From: an uncultured Kangiellaceae bacterium
GTDB lineage: Bacteria; Pseudomonadota; Gammaproteobacteria; Enterobacterales; Kangiellaceae
Reading direction: 5' to 3'
Length of the DNA stretch: 46,039 nucleotides
NCBI GenBank assembly: GCA_905479925.1
Contig: CAJQOL010000124.1
Location: 1-46,039, forward strand
A program made the translations under genes and the position numbers. Position 1 is the stretch's first letter, and every line of letters begins with the position of its first letter. The notes beneath the pieces are model-generated. The model worked only from the letters and a program-made list of their open reading frames with translations. It made no database searches and was not told where the DNA came from. Of the stretch, positions 34,442 through 42,153 are shown piece after piece.

Positions 34442-35269
34442 TTAGTCCGCGGTTTTATTCCGTCCGACTAAGCGGATTTTTCCGAATACGTTCGCGTCAA
34501 TATAGCCTCTATTCTTATCACCGTTTACTGGTTCAATCGGCAGTGAACCAACAAAGCTCTCGCGATGTTTGCTTCCGTCATTGTCGCAATAAGCTATCAT
34601 AAAACCCATGGTTTTATTATTAGTTAAAGTCACAGGTTGACTAGCGGAATTTTTCGATGTCGATGTCGACTCTACATCCGACGAATCTTTAACCTTATAA
34701 CGATCGTCGTAAATTGATAGTGCGACTTCCCATATGATTTTTTTGGGTTCGCTTGTACTTCTACGCCATCGATTCAAAGCATGACTATTTAGAATCAAAA
34801 ATTGTGGCTGACCACCGGCATCTTTCTCTCCAATATCGACTACTTGATTATCAAGCGCGATATGATAAGCAAACGCATTGAAGTTGAATTGGTGATTACC
34901 GCCGGAAGCATCTTCATCGATAAAAATTTCTAAACAATCGTCATCCCAGTAATTCTCAGTAGGTACAGGGTGGCCATCGTAAAGTTTATCATCGATAATC
35001 TCCGCGAGAATAAAAAGGTATTGTTGATTCCATGCCAATTTATATCGAGCACTGAAATCAGATTTTTCGGGGATCGCTCCTATAATTGCTTGATCAATTG
35101 CAAACCAGGGAATTTCTTTCCAGACGGATTCATTAGCTATACCATCAATCTGTATTTCATTATTCACCCAGGACACTTCTCTGACATCTTGACTCCCCGA
35201 GAATCCTACAATAGCGCTAAAGCAAGTAATAAAGAAAAGAGAGTGCAAGATATTTTTCCTGAATGTCAT
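34442..35269 (-). CDS. Exported CBM9-like carbohydrate-binding protein
   Basis: A 275-residue secreted protein. After the signal peptide (LHSLFFITCFSAIVGFSGS) comes a single CBM9-like beta-sandwich: IQIDGIANESVWKEIPWFAI, YKLAWNQQYLFILAEIIDDK, YWDDDCLEIFIDEDASGGNH with likely calcium or ligand acids, and MGFMIAYCDNDGSKHRESF. No catalytic domain is present. It overlaps the gluconokinase gene by ATGA (4 bp) and so closes the permease-GH94-kinase operon. It may capture oligosaccharides or sugar acids in the periplasm or at the surface. Confidence 0.83.
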   Translation of the reverse strand: MTFRKNILHSLFFITCFSAIVGFSGSQDVREVSWVNNEIQIDGIANESVWKEIPWFAIDQAIIGAIPEKSDFSARYKLAWNQQYLFILAEIIDDKLYDGHPVPTENYWDDDCLEIFIDEDASGGNHQFNFNAFAYHIALDNQVVDIGEKDAGGQPQFLILNSHALNRWRRSTSEPKKIIWEVALSIYDDRYKVKDSSDVESTSTSKNSASQPVTLTNNKTMGFMIAYCDNDGSKHRESFVGSLPIEPVNGDKNRGYIDANVFGKIRLVGRNKTAD

Positions 35270-35838
35270 AATCTAATCTCATTAATAAAAAAGTTTAATG
35301 GTTTCTGTGCGCTATGGATAGTTTGTTGAATTGTACCTTCCGCTAGTATTTCAACAACATCGGTCTCTTCAGTGGTTTCTTGTAAAGCATCAAATTGACT
35401 ATCTAAAAGGTTAACGCCAAAAAAGTGTTCGCTTCTTTCGGAGAGCCTTCGACTCAGGATTTCTCGGTCCGCAACTAAATGCAAGAATATCACCTTGAAC
35501 CCTAGTTGCCTAAAGGTTTTGCGATGTTGTTTTCTTAGTCCAGAGAATGCCAAACAACAAGAGCTATTTTTTTTCAGCTGACGTGCGAGGGTCTCCTTAA
35601 TGCTCTCGATCCATGGCGCTCTATCCATGTCATTGAGTGCCACTCCTGTGGCCATTTTATCTCTCGCTTCTTGGTTGTGGAATTTATCGGCCTCCAAAAA
35701 GGTAAGATTATTTATTTCTGACAGTGCTTTAGCTATGGTGCTTTTTCCACTCCCACTTACACCCATAACAATCACCAAATAAGCTTGCTTTTGTGCTCTC
35801 GAGTCCAGAGCTATAATGGTTCCGTCGTTTTCCTCCAT
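35266..35838 (-). CDS. gntK: Gluconokinase
   Basis: Phosphorylates gluconate to 6-phosphogluconate, feeding the pentose phosphate or Entner-Doudoroff routes. The 190-residue protein has the P-loop GVSGSGKST near residue 26 and gluconokinase segments FLEADKFHNQEARDKMATGV and LNDMDRAPWIESI, then CCLAFSGLRKQHRKTFR. Its ATG begins one base after the GH94 stop codon; an in-frame ATG at 35886 inside GH94 lacks a ribosome site. Translational coupling to GH94 suggests that gluconate comes from that enzyme. Confidence 0.93.
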   Translation of the reverse strand: MEENDGTIIALDSRAQKQAYLVIVMGVSGSGKSTIAKALSEINNLTFLEADKFHNQEARDKMATGVALNDMDRAPWIESIKETLARQLKKNSSCCLAFSGLRKQHRKTFRQLGFKVIFLHLVADREILSRRLSERSEHFFGVNLLDSQFDALQETTEETDVVEILAEGTIQQTIHSAQKPLNFFINEIRL

Positions 35839-35839
35839 A

Positions 35840-38188
35840 TTAGTCGTTCTTGTCTCGTAACTCACTAACGCGAGGAAAGTAGACATCGATTAGGTAGGTC
35901 TGACCTTTATGTAACCCTTCCAAAATGTTACTTATTTGTTTCTCACCATCCACGTAAATCTCGGTTTGCAAAATCTCATTGGATTGATAGTAATTAACTT
36001 CCAATTCTGCTCCCATAAAAATACGTTTAACCGACGCCCTTTCCCATTCTTGAGGGATATTAGGCTTAATCTCAAGCTTACCGTTTCTGCCGCGCAAACC
36101 AAATAATCCGTCGATAAGACAGCGGTAGTACCAACTTACCGTCCCCGTATTAAAAAGATGACTGGAGCGCCCCGCTTGATCAGGGTGTTGATAATAGGCG
36201 CCTCTATAGTAGTTAGGAATGAAGTTGGGTAGCTGACCGCGTTGTTCAATATCCGTGCTCGAAGGTATCATTGTTTTAAGCGTTTTGAATGCAGTTTGCG
36301 TATGCCCATGTTGGTATAGAGCGTAAGCAAAAAATACTGATGCATGATTATAGACTGAACCATTCTCAGCAACACCTTCTGACTTTTGAGTCAAGCGACC
36401 AATATCTTCTTGCATACAGGTGTAGCTGGGAGCAAGCATCATTGGACCAAAAGGTGTTTGTAGTTGGCTTTCTATTTCGCGCAGCATAAAACCTATTTTT
36501 TCTTCATTTGCGCCGCCGCATAACATTGACCAACTTTGAGTGTTTAAGAATATACGACCTTCTTTATCCAAAGACGTTCCAAACATCCGCCCTTCATCGG
36601 TGATACCTCTTGCATACCAGCGACCATCCCAAAAATTTGAATTAATCGATTGGTTCATTGTTTCGCCGATTGAACGAAAATAATCAGCTTTTTCGGTACG
36701 GCCTATTTGTTCGCAAATCCCACTCCATAATTGTAGTGCGTATACCGTGGCCATGCTCAACCAGGCAGATACACCAGTACCTTTATGACCGACCATGTTC
36801 ATTGGATCGCACCAATCGCCCTGTTCAATTAGACTTAGTAACCGATGGTCTCTTTTTATGATTAACCAATTCATAGCACGATCAATATGCTGTACTACGG
36901 ATTCGATTTTATCACCGCTAGCATAGCCGAGACCTTCATCAAGGAAATTGAAATCATTAGTTTCATCTAGATAGGCGGAAATACAAATTGGCAGCCAGAC
37001 ATTATGGTCAGCATGGGGGACTTGATTTATGTATTTTAGGGTCGCGTCAGAATGTAGCAAAATACCATCGGGTAACGCTCCACTTTCCAATTGTTGTTGT
37101 AAGACTATTCTAAAGGCTTTCTTAGCCACAGAAGGTCTTAAATAACTCATTCCCATATTATCTTGAAGGAAGTTTCTGGTCTGCGGATCGTTTGTCAATC
37201 GGTTAATGTCCCCATGATAAAATATTTGATGAGGTAACCAATGGTTAACAAATTGATCAAAACAAGGATCAGGCGTACTAATGGTTATACAAGGTCGAGC
37301 TTGAGACAAATAGTTTTTGTATTCGTTGTGAACAGCTATTAGTTTCTCACTACTACCAAAAAAGCGTTCTTTAAATGTTTCTAATTCGCTATCGAGTTTC
37401 ATTGCTCCAAAAAGGAACTTGTTGTCGAAAATCTGTCCTGATTGTAATTGCAGGTTAAATTGCATAACCGCTGCAGGAGGCTCATATTGCGCTATGCTAT
37501 TAGACAGAGAGTCCTTTAAAATCTCGGAAGGGCGATTTAGGTTTCCCTCACCCTCGAACTTACTCTGGTTAGCACAAAAAAAATCTGGACGCTTTTCAGA
37601 CATCAGAAACGTTTTATCTTTAAAGTCTTTTTGATTCGAATAGTCTTCCACTTTCTGATAGGGACGAATACTGGTAGCCACGATTGCACACTGTTGATCA
37701 ATATATGTTGCAGACTGGTTCATCCAAGACATGTATCCGACTGTGAAATACGGGTAAAACGACAAATTCCTGTCTTTGTGTGAGCGATTAGTAATTTCTA
37801 TTTTCCAAATCTCCAGGACATCAGATTTAGGAAGGCTCAGCGTTATTGTAATTTCAACTTCAAGATGTCTAATGGACCAGCGAATCTGAGATTTTTGTAC
37901 CGAAAATTCAAAGTAATCTAAAGGCTTTCGCACTGGTTCATAAGGAGCAGAAAAAAACTCACCAGTATCATTGTCTTTCAAGTAGAAGAAGCGCCCCGGA
38001 TAATGAGAAAAATAATTCATTTCTGGTTGTATAAACGTTGTTTGTTCTATATTCGGTGCGTAGGAATATCTGGCGGGTTCGGGTTGCATAAACTGTGCGG
38101 TCGCGAAGCCGCGGCAGTTCATTTGGAGTAACAGTTGTTTATTCCATAGATATCCCGTTGCTTTCGGTAAGAGGGTGGGAGAAATAAT
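35840..38188 (-). CDS. GH94 phosphorylase, probable cellobionic acid phosphorylase; start codon unusual
   Basis: A cytoplasmic inverting phosphorylase, about 760-782 residues. It shows GH94 signatures: HADHNVWLPICISAYLDETN, the catalytic acidic pair of GDWCDPMNMVGHKGTGVSAW, and YYRGAYYQHPDQAGRSSHLF. From memory these match cellobionic acid phosphorylase (cellobionate plus phosphate to glucose 1-phosphate and gluconate) better than cellobiose phosphorylase; the coupled gluconokinase agrees. The first ATG (38122) starts inside conserved sequence. The frame continues upstream as ATGYLWNKQLLLQ to a stop at 38189-38191 without ATG, GTG or TTG. An ATT at 38186-38188 behind GGGGA is my suggested start. 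Confidence 0.85.
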   Translation of the reverse strand: MISPTLLPKATGYLWNKQLLLQMNCRGFATAQFMQPEPARYSYAPNIEQTTFIQPEMNYFSHYPGRFFYLKDNDTGEFFSAPYEPVRKPLDYFEFSVQKSQIRWSIRHLEVEITITLSLPKSDVLEIWKIEITNRSHKDRNLSFYPYFTVGYMSWMNQSATYIDQQCAIVATSIRPYQKVEDYSNQKDFKDKTFLMSEKRPDFFCANQSKFEGEGNLNRPSEILKDSLSNSIAQYEPPAAVMQFNLQLQSGQIFDNKFLFGAMKLDSELETFKERFFGSSEKLIAVHNEYKNYLSQARPCITISTPDPCFDQFVNHWLPHQIFYHGDINRLTNDPQTRNFLQDNMGMSYLRPSVAKKAFRIVLQQQLESGALPDGILLHSDATLKYINQVPHADHNVWLPICISAYLDETNDFNFLDEGLGYASGDKIESVVQHIDRAMNWLIIKRDHRLLSLIEQGDWCDPMNMVGHKGTGVSAWLSMATVYALQLWSGICEQIGRTEKADYFRSIGETMNQSINSNFWDGRWYARGITDEGRMFGTSLDKEGRIFLNTQSWSMLCGGANEEKIGFMLREIESQLQTPFGPMMLAPSYTCMQEDIGRLTQKSEGVAENGSVYNHASVFFAYALYQHGHTQTAFKTLKTMIPSSTDIEQRGQLPNFIPNYYRGAYYQHPDQAGRSSHLFNTGTVSWYYRCLIDGLFGLRGRNGKLEIKPNIPQEWERASVKRIFMGAELEVNYYQSNEILQTEIYVDGEKQISNILEGLHKGQTYLIDVYFPRVSELRDKND

Positions 38189-38230
38189 TTAATTTGATCC
38201 CCGCTAATACTCGACTGATAGGTTTTTCCT

Positions 38231-39604
38231 TTATTCAACTTTAGCATTTCCAATTTGACTCGGTCGTGAGGTTAACTCAGTTTGTATTTTGTTAAGCTCA
38301 TGGTCATTTAGTGGGTAGTATTTGATTATAAATACCGCCAAAAGAGCGAAGACTCCGGGAATAACAGTCATTAGTAAAACAATACCGAGCTCTGAAGATT
38401 CCGTTTGTACCTGATTGGCCAAATAGCCCAAGCTGGCAAGCAGCCAACCCATAATTGCTCCTGCTAAAGCGCCTCCTAGTTTCTGTGCGAAAGATGCTGC
38501 GGAAAAAACCATTGCAGTCGCTCTGCGTCCATTTTTCCATTCCGAGTAATCGGCGGTATCAGCGTACATTGAAAAAACTAACGGAGACTTAGGGCCAAGT
38601 GCCAAGCCAATCGCAATTTGCATGACGAAAATTGCGATTATATTTTCGCGAGGTATGAAGTAAAAGACGAAGGATAATAGAGCGACAATGCTCATGAGAA
38701 TAATAAGTAGTTTTTGTTTGCTACAATACTTAGTCAATAATGGTGTTATCGCAGCACCGGCTGCTAGCGACAGCATATAAGCGGTCGCAAAACTTCCGAT
38801 AAGATCTTCTCTCCCTACAAAATACTTAAAATAGAAAGTGCCGCTGCTTCCCCGCAGGGTAATGGTAAGCATGATGACTAATGCTAAACTGAATAATATC
38901 AACCAAGGCTTATTTTTCGAGAGGTCCTTTAGGTCGTTAATGATGGTGGTTTTTTGTTGTGACGGCGGAGCTATTCTTTCACGAGTCGATAAAAAGGAAA
39001 TAACAAAAAGAACAGCGGCAATAGCACCATAAAGCGCCATCGTCATTTGCCATCCAAGTTGAATATTACCGTCGCCTAGCATTTTAACTAGTTCGGGAGT
39101 GAAGTACGCAACCAAAGTTCCTCCGGAGAATGCGCCGATAAATCTAAAACTGGTTAAGGTCGTTCTCTGTTGTGAGTCTCCAGTAATGACTCCTAGTAAT
39201 GCACCGTAAGGGACGTTGATAAAGGTATAAGCCAGCATCATAAAAATGTAGGTTGCGTATGCCCAAATTAATCTACCATCTTGCTCTAGAGCAGGAACGG
39301 TAAAGGTTAAAACTCCAGCTGCAGTGATTGGTATGATTCCCCATAATAGATAAGGACGAAATTTACCGAACCGAGTTTTTGTTCTATCCGCAAGAGCCCC
39401 CATTAATGGGTCGCTAAATGCATCGACCATGCGAGTGACTAACATCATAGTCCCCACTGCCGCCGCCGGAATACCAAAAACGTCTGTGTAAAAGATGAAT
39501 AGAAAAACGTCGAAAATTCGCCAGTAGAAATTTGAAGCAACATCTCCACAGGCATAACCTAGCTTTTCACCTAATGATAACTTCATGGAGTTTTTGTTGT
39601 TCAA
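38231..39604 (-). CDS. GPH-family (MelB-type) glycoside:cation symporter
   Basis: An inner-membrane sugar symporter of 457 residues, about 12 helices. Signatures are EKLGYACGDVASNFYW, RMVDAFSDPLMGALADRTKT, RFGKFRPYLLWGI and YADTADYSEWKNGRRATAMV. I chose a TTG at 39604 with an AAAGGAAC site eight bases upstream; ATG 39586 is the alternative. It precedes GH94 by about 42 bp (counting the extended GH94 frame) and so probably imports the disaccharide or aldobionic acid that GH94 cleaves. A LacI-type operator lies in its promoter. Confidence 0.9.
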   Translation of the reverse strand: MNNKNSMKLSLGEKLGYACGDVASNFYWRIFDVFLFIFYTDVFGIPAAAVGTMMLVTRMVDAFSDPLMGALADRTKTRFGKFRPYLLWGIIPITAAGVLTFTVPALEQDGRLIWAYATYIFMMLAYTFINVPYGALLGVITGDSQQRTTLTSFRFIGAFSGGTLVAYFTPELVKMLGDGNIQLGWQMTMALYGAIAAVLFVISFLSTRERIAPPSQQKTTIINDLKDLSKNKPWLILFSLALVIMLTITLRGSSGTFYFKYFVGREDLIGSFATAYMLSLAAGAAITPLLTKYCSKQKLLIILMSIVALLSFVFYFIPRENIIAIFVMQIAIGLALGPKSPLVFSMYADTADYSEWKNGRRATAMVFSAASFAQKLGGALAGAIMGWLLASLGYLANQVQTESSELGIVLLMTVIPGVFALLAVFIIKYYPLNDHELNKIQTELTSRPSQIGNAKVE

Positions 39605-39645
39605 TTGGACGTTCCTTTGAATAGCTATTGAGTAAACCAATTTGA

Positions 39646-39674
39646 ATTAGAAAGCGCTTACATAATTAGAGCAA
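39646..39674 (-). promoter_or_regulatory. Promoter with LacI-type operator before the GPH-GH94 operon
   Basis: On the minus strand TTGCTC (39669-39674), a 17-bp spacer and TCTAAT (39646-39651). The operator AGAAAGCGCTTACA (39649-39662, plus strand) occupies the spacer and part of the -10 box, so the repressor would exclude RNA polymerase. Confidence 0.6.
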
Positions 39675-39748
39675 GGTCAGTTAACCATCTAGGTCTAAGA
39701 CGCACTTGTCCTAAGCCAGGCTTTCTAAAGACTCTTGGGGTTAAGTAT

Positions 39749-41239
39749 TTATACGGGTGGCGCTTTACAATATTGGTCAATAAACATTTGATGACTTGGC
39801 ATTTGAGCGACCTTCGAATCAACTGTCGCTTTTAGCATCCCCAAAAATTTGTCGAGGTCGTTATCATTCATCATATCGACAATTTGATGATAGTTTTTTG
39901 GGATGATTCCCTGACCAATCATTACCTGACTCCATGAATCTATTTTGAATAGCTCAGTGTCGGTAATGCAGACTCGACCTGTCTCTTTGAATAGTTGAAT
40001 GCGGTGAGCTAAAGTATCGGGTATTTCCATATTCTTACAGTATTGCCAAAACGGGGTATCTTCCCTCTCCGTCGCTTTGTAATGAAGAATTATAAAATCT
40101 CTGATGCTTTCCATTTCATTTTTGTATTGTCGGTTGTATTCGTCGATGTTCGATTGAGTAATTTCTTGGTGAGGAAATAGTCTCATTAGCCTTAATATCG
40201 CGGCCATTATTAGATGGATAGCCGTTGACTCAACAGGCTCCAAAAAACCACTAGATAGACCGATGGCAACGCAATTCTTATTCCAGCCTTTTCGGCGCTT
40301 TCCTGTATTATATTTAAAAGCCTTTGGTTCGGTAATTGGTTTGCTCTCTAGGTTATCTAAAAGAGTTTGAATGGCCTCATCATTGGAGCCGAATCGACTG
40401 CAAAATACTAACCCATTACCGACTCGGTGCTGCAACGGAATGCGCCATTGCCAACCAAAACCATGAGCTATTGATTGAGTATACGGGCGAGGTTCACCGA
40501 ATTTTTCTGTCTGTACTGCGACAGCCGAGTCACATGGTAGTAAGTGTCCGTAACTTTCGAATCCTGTATTTAAAGCCCCTTCAATTAATCGACCAGAAAA
40601 ACCAGTGCAATCGATAAATAGATCGCCTTCGATGATTTGCCCATCCTCTAATTTTAGGGTTTCAATAAATCCTGTGTGCGCATTAGTTGTAACATCAACT
40701 ATTTTTCCCTCAATCCGTTTTAATCCATGCTTGATTGCGAATCTTTTTAGATATTCTGCGTATAAACCTGCGTCTAAATGGTATGCGTAATTAAGTTTCG
40801 AATCAGTACTGTGACCAAACCGCCCTGCTTCCGCCGCCTTTAGTTCTAGACAGTAGTCCCCAAATTTTTCCGCTTTGCCTTTTTCACGGCCGGCCAACCA
40901 AAAGTGTTGGAATTCACCAGCCCAACATACTTTTCCAGTTTCACCAAATGAATGAATATAACTATCGCCGACTTGTCCCCAATTCTTAAACTCGATCCCT
41001 AACTTAAAAGTCGCCTGACAACTGCGCATAAAATCTTGGTCATCAATCCCTAATAATTGATTAAACACTTTTAACGGAGGAATGGTTGCTTCGCCAACGC
41101 CGATGCGACCAATCTCTTCCGATTCGATAAGACTAATATCGAGATTCTTTCCTAGTAGTTTGCTCAGTGCTGCCGCTACCATCCAACCAGCGCTGCCTCC
41201 TCCGGCTATTACTATTTTTTGAAGCTGCTTATTGTTCAC
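39749..41239 (-). CDS. Tryptophan-halogenase-family flavoprotein (canonical motifs)
   Basis: A 496-residue flavin-dependent halogenase-family protein. The FAD motif is IVIAGGGSAGWMVAAAL. Lys79 in ATFKLGIEF is at the same number as the catalytic Lys of PrnA and RebH. The WxWxIP motif is intact as WQWRIP (Trp263, Trp265). So by motif it could make hypohalous acid, if a reduced-flavin partner exists; none is in this window. It starts at GTG 41239 behind AGGAA, 26 bp after the SapC-like gene, and is last in the TonB-receptor unit. Relatives recur in TonB/SapC sugar loci with unproven substrates. Confidence 0.9.
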   Translation of the reverse strand: MNNKQLQKIVIAGGGSAGWMVAAALSKLLGKNLDISLIESEEIGRIGVGEATIPPLKVFNQLLGIDDQDFMRSCQATFKLGIEFKNWGQVGDSYIHSFGETGKVCWAGEFQHFWLAGREKGKAEKFGDYCLELKAAEAGRFGHSTDSKLNYAYHLDAGLYAEYLKRFAIKHGLKRIEGKIVDVTTNAHTGFIETLKLEDGQIIEGDLFIDCTGFSGRLIEGALNTGFESYGHLLPCDSAVAVQTEKFGEPRPYTQSIAHGFGWQWRIPLQHRVGNGLVFCSRFGSNDEAIQTLLDNLESKPITEPKAFKYNTGKRRKGWNKNCVAIGLSSGFLEPVESTAIHLIMAAILRLMRLFPHQEITQSNIDEYNRQYKNEMESIRDFIILHYKATEREDTPFWQYCKNMEIPDTLAHRIQLFKETGRVCITDTELFKIDSWSQVMIGQGIIPKNYHQIVDMMNDNDLDKFLGMLKATVDSKVAQMPSHQMFIDQYCKAPPV

Positions 41240-41265
41240 GCTTAATATTCCTGCAAAGTTTCGGA

Positions 41266-42003
41266 CTAATTAGATTGTTTGTCGATTTGTTTGTTTTTCA
41301 TGGAAATCAACTTTCTAATGTTACTTAAAGATGCAATTACTAGATAAGCAGCTTGTAAATATCCAGTCCGATTCAAAATTTCGAGCGCTGCTGCATCTAA
41401 CATTTTTAGTTTTTCTTCGTGAATGGTATAACAGCCTTGAATTTTTGCTTTTTCACCGTTATTAAATTCAGCGTCAATGGTAACCGATTCGAGTAAGTCA
41501 TGCTGTAAGAACACTTCGAACATTTGTTTACTGTATTCGATTCCTAAATGAATACCGGATAGCACTCGTTTGATATTTTCAGCGAACGGTGACAGGGAGC
41601 CACTGTCATTAAAGAGTTTTTCGCCCTCGTTTTCGGATACTCGAGGATCCGCCATATCTATATTGATGACAGGCTCTTTTGCGCTTTTACCTTGCTCTTC
41701 TTGGTTTTGAAATCCAATTAAAAATGGCCCTCTAGCTAGTGAAGCAGGTATGTATTCGGCCGCCCAACCATCATCAGTCAGGAATAGGTTTTCGTCCGCT
41801 TGGAAGCCCAACATTACAAAGGAATTAAATTGTCCAGTCTCTGGATCCTTTCTGAAAAGAATAGGGTATTCTGATTGAACATCCGCGAACTCTGTTGGGA
41901 ATGTTGGCGTATTTGAAACCGCGTAACCGTTTTCGCTTGTGTAATTTACATTAACTCTAGTGCTAGAGTGAGAGTCAACGTTTAATATCTCAAATTTAGG
42001 CAT
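41266..42003 (-). CDS. SapC-family protein
   Basis: A 245-residue protein of the SapC family found next to TonB receptors and halogenase-family genes in sugar loci of Gammaproteobacteria and Caulobacterales. Family marks are FADVQSEYPILFRKDPETGQ, FVMLGFQADENLFLTDDGWA and YIPASLARGPFLIGFQ. There is no signal peptide. Its function is unknown despite the name, which comes from an S-layer secretion gene. An AGAGAAG site precedes the ATG. It sits between a terminator after the TonB receptor and the halogenase gene. Confidence 0.88.
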   Translation of the reverse strand: MPKFEILNVDSHSSTRVNVNYTSENGYAVSNTPTFPTEFADVQSEYPILFRKDPETGQFNSFVMLGFQADENLFLTDDGWAAEYIPASLARGPFLIGFQNQEEQGKSAKEPVINIDMADPRVSENEGEKLFNDSGSLSPFAENIKRVLSGIHLGIEYSKQMFEVFLQHDLLESVTIDAEFNNGEKAKIQGCYTIHEEKLKMLDAAALEILNRTGYLQAAYLVIASLSNIRKLISMKNKQIDKQSN

Positions 42004-42082
42004 TCTACTTCTCTTTTAGCTATTGATACTGTGGAAATATCTGGCTTTATATTTCCACAAAATCTTAATCTAGTAAACCCAA

Positions 42083-42121
42083 TAAAAAGCCGCTTAACTA
42101 ATATGATTCGTTAAGCGGCTT
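42083..42121 (-). terminator. Intrinsic terminator between TonB receptor and SapC genes
   Basis: A perfect 12-bp stem, AAGCCGCTTAAC (42087-42098) and GTTAAGCGGCTT (42110-42121), with an 11-base loop, followed on the minus strand by a five-T tract. It ends the receptor transcript 33 bp after its stop codon. Read-through would give a lower level of SapC and halogenase mRNA. Confidence 0.88.
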
Positions 42122-42153
42122 AATTGACAACCTATAACTTAGCTATTGAATGA

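Noticed and set aside
36289-37634. Plus-strand ORFs of 66-71 codons within the GH94 gene
   Set aside because: They are opposite a well-supported coding frame and have no start signals or family features.
32851-41239. Halogenated secondary-metabolite gene cluster
   Set aside because: The halogenase-family genes are surrounded only by sugar hydrolases, permeases, SapC and a TonB receptor; no synthase, NRPS/PKS or tailoring genes are present.
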